Below, piece after piece: positions 4,930 through 6,250 of a stretch of 6,250 bases of DNA (position 1 is the stretch's first letter; every line of letters starts with the position of its first letter). The stretch comes from Deltaproteobacteria bacterium UBA3076 (GTDB lineage: Bacteria; Desulfobacterota; Dissulfuribacteria; Dissulfuribacterales; UBA3076), in assembly GCA_002367355.1 (NCBI GenBank), contig DFBQ01000206.1:830-7079 (forward strand), written 5' to 3'. Position numbers and translations under genes: made by a program. The notes beneath the pieces were generated by a model. That model ran no database searches, was not told where the DNA came from, and saw only the letters and a list, made by a program, of their open reading frames with translations.

Positions 4930-5574
4930 TTATCTCTGATAGCAGTGAGATTGCAGAGCCTGTTCCGATCGCAAAGAATTAACACGATTCCGGGCATGGA
5001 GGGAAAAAATTCCATCCCTGAGGGCTTTAATTAAATCCGACCTTGTTCGTATCTTGCCGCCAATGCGGGTAGCAACGCCGCCCAGTTCTTCCAGCGTATG
5101 GGAGTCGCTGCCACCTACAAACGAGACAGGGTAGTTCTGATACAAAGACAAGGCCATCTGATTTTCATGTTTCTGATTCCTGCCGTTTATTCCTTCTACT
5201 ATCCGACAATATCCTTCCCTGATCACATACTCCTTGGTAGGGCGCACCTTCCTGCAGGGGTGCGCTGCAATAGCCACTCCGTCTGCCTTATTTACCTCCA
5301 TTAGAATCTCTTTTGCTGAAAGTCCCCTGGGAACTTCTTCAAAAGGACCAAAGATGAGAAAATCCCCTTCTGGAGTTGAATATTCCATTCCGAAAATAAT
5401 GCAAAGACCGTCTCGTTGCAGTCCTTCCAGGCAAAAATTCCTTATGTCCATTGTGTCGTGATCAGTGATACAAACGCCGTCCAGCCCCCTGGACCTGGCG
5501 TGGGTCAATATGTCCTTCAGGTCTAAGCTGCTACACGGTGAAATCCGAGTATGTACATGAAGGTCGAAAAGCAT
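4930..5574 (-). CDS. PHP-domain metal-dependent phosphoesterase
   Basis: The product is 214 aa with the complete set of PHP (polymerase and histidinol phosphatase) metal ligands: HVHT (His6, His8), TDHDT (Asp38, His39, Asp40), GMEYST (Glu64), AAHPCR (His105) and GGSDSHT (Asp157, His159). Such stand-alone proteins hydrolyse phosphate esters or nucleotides with a trinuclear metal site; the substrate here is unknown. The first 195 residues are the domain; a short basic tail follows. The ATG at 5574-5572 has AGGA about 10 bases upstream. selD starts 10 bases after its stop, and the selD ribosome site overlaps that stop, so the pair is very probably one transcript. Why a PHP enzyme is paired with SelD is not obvious; a link to nucleotide or phosphate by-products is speculation. 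Confidence 0.85.
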   Translation of the reverse strand: MLFDLHVHTRISPCSSLDLKDILTHARSRGLDGVCITDHDTMDIRNFCLEGLQRDGLCIIFGMEYSTPEGDFLIFGPFEEVPRGLSAKEILMEVNKADGVAIAAHPCRKVRPTKEYVIREGYCRIVEGINGRNQKHENQMALSLYQNYPVSFVGGSDSHTLEELGGVATRIGGKIRTRSDLIKALRDGIFSLHARNRVNSLRSEQALQSHCYQR

Positions 5575-5753
5575 AATATATATTCCTGGTAATTTAATAA
5601 AAAGTCAAATTGGTTTCACTCATGAATAAGACCTGATCCATAGATATTTTCTATTAGCATCATCTTCAAATATGATTTAGTATTGAAATACATAGGTTTT
5701 TGGATCGCGCCATAGTATATGTTCGGTGTATTATTTGCGGAATTATTCATTCA

Positions 5754-6250
5754 ATGCCTTCTAAATGCATATTGATACTCCTCGACGGTCTCGGTGACCG
5801 GGCCTATGTAAACCTGGGCCACAAGACTCCGCTTCAGGCGGCTGAAACCCCCAACCTCGATAGACTGGCCAGGCTCGGCAGCAATGGTCTGTTCCATGGA
5901 AAAAGACAAGGCCTGGCGCTTCCCAGTGAAGAAGCGCATTTTGCCCTGCTCGGTTACAGGCAGGAGGAATTCCCCGGAAGAGGGATACTGGAAGCGCAGG
6001 GAGCCGGCATCCCGGTTTCCCCTAATGATGTGGCGGTATTAGCGCACTTTGTAAGTGTGACGGAAAAAAACTGTGTTCTTGTCCTCAAAAAGGATAGACC
6101 TGAGGCATCCAGAGAGGAAATAGACCAGCTTCTAAAAGCCCTTTCTACATTTGAGACCGATGGAATCGAGGTCTCTTTTGTTCAAACCCGCGATCTTGAC
6201 GGCATTATTGTCATTAAAGGCGGCGCTTCTCCGCACGTAACGGACTCAGA
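5754..6250 (+). CDS. apgM: Cofactor-independent phosphoglycerate mutase, archaeal (ApgM) type, N-terminal part
   Basis: The first 165 residues are present; the gene continues past the right edge. It interconverts 2- and 3-phosphoglycerate in glycolysis/gluconeogenesis and belongs to the alkaline phosphatase superfamily. ILILLDGLGDRAY supplies the metal ligand Asp11; TPLQAAETPNLDRLARLG (25-42) is the family's second block; LPSEEAHFALLGY places the phosphorylated serine at Ser58; PGRGILEAQGAGI follows. The visible end reads GGASPHVTDS, a conserved segment in these proteins. ATG 5754 fits the family N-terminus, but its ribosome site is weak (GCGGAA, near 5737). It is divergent from the PHP-selD pair across 179 bases in which I saw no convincing promoter. 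It is a housekeeping neighbour probably unrelated to the selenium genes. Confidence 0.85.
   Translation, partial: MPSKCILILLDGLGDRAYVNLGHKTPLQAAETPNLDRLARLGSNGLFHGKRQGLALPSEEAHFALLGYRQEEFPGRGILEAQGAGIPVSPNDVAVLAHFVSVTEKNCVLVLKKDRPEASREEIDQLLKALSTFETDGIEVSFVQTRDLDGIIVIKGGASPHVTDS

Noticed and set aside
4011..5034. Long plus-strand frames opposite selD and the PHP gene
   Set aside because: They are antisense to genes with intact catalytic motifs and have no recognisable domains.

Overview
The window reads as a selenium/sulfur-handling locus from an anaerobic, selenocysteine-using bacterium. A sulfate-reducing or syntrophic desulfobacterial lineage (the former Deltaproteobacteria) would fit the archaeal-type phosphoglycerate mutase, the split YedE permease and the DUF3343/TusA/YedE/SelD combination. 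That lineage is an inference from gene content, not a demonstrated assignment.

Layout. (1) Positions 1-171, minus strand: the start of a gene resembling DUF1841 proteins. It has a strong ribosome site but an in-frame TAG at codon 15, and it runs off the left edge. (2) 172-659: a 488-base non-coding region. It holds a near-perfect palindrome overlapping a candidate -35 box, a 107-bp miniature inverted-repeat element flanked by a 10-bp direct repeat, a candidate -10 box and a perfect 10-bp stem-loop. (3) 660-3881, plus strand: a tight run of six genes. They encode a DUF3343 protein with an extra C-terminal domain, a ribokinase-fold/NAD(P)HX-dehydratase-like protein, the N- and C-terminal halves of a YedE-type permease, a TusA/YedF-type carrier and a small CxxC protein. 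The only large gap (171 bases, between the second permease gene and tusA) is almost filled by a 146-bp imperfect palindrome. (4) 3870-5574, minus strand: a PHP-domain phosphoesterase followed by selD, convergent with the plus-strand run and overlapping its last gene by 12 bases. selD is itself a selenoprotein gene. The coding region must be read through a UGA at 4866-4868 (Sec18), directly followed by a SECIS-like hairpin. (5) 5754-6250, plus strand: the N-terminal 165 residues of a cofactor-independent phosphoglycerate mutase of the ApgM type.

How the genes may work together. SelD makes selenophosphate from selenide and ATP. YedE-type membrane proteins, TusA/YedF-type carriers and DUF3343 proteins are repeatedly linked to selenium metabolism or to delivery of reduced sulfur/selenium. 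The plus-strand run may therefore import and carry a selenium or sulfur species for SelD or a related step. The roles of the kinase-fold protein, the CxxC protein and the PHP protein in this scheme are unknown.
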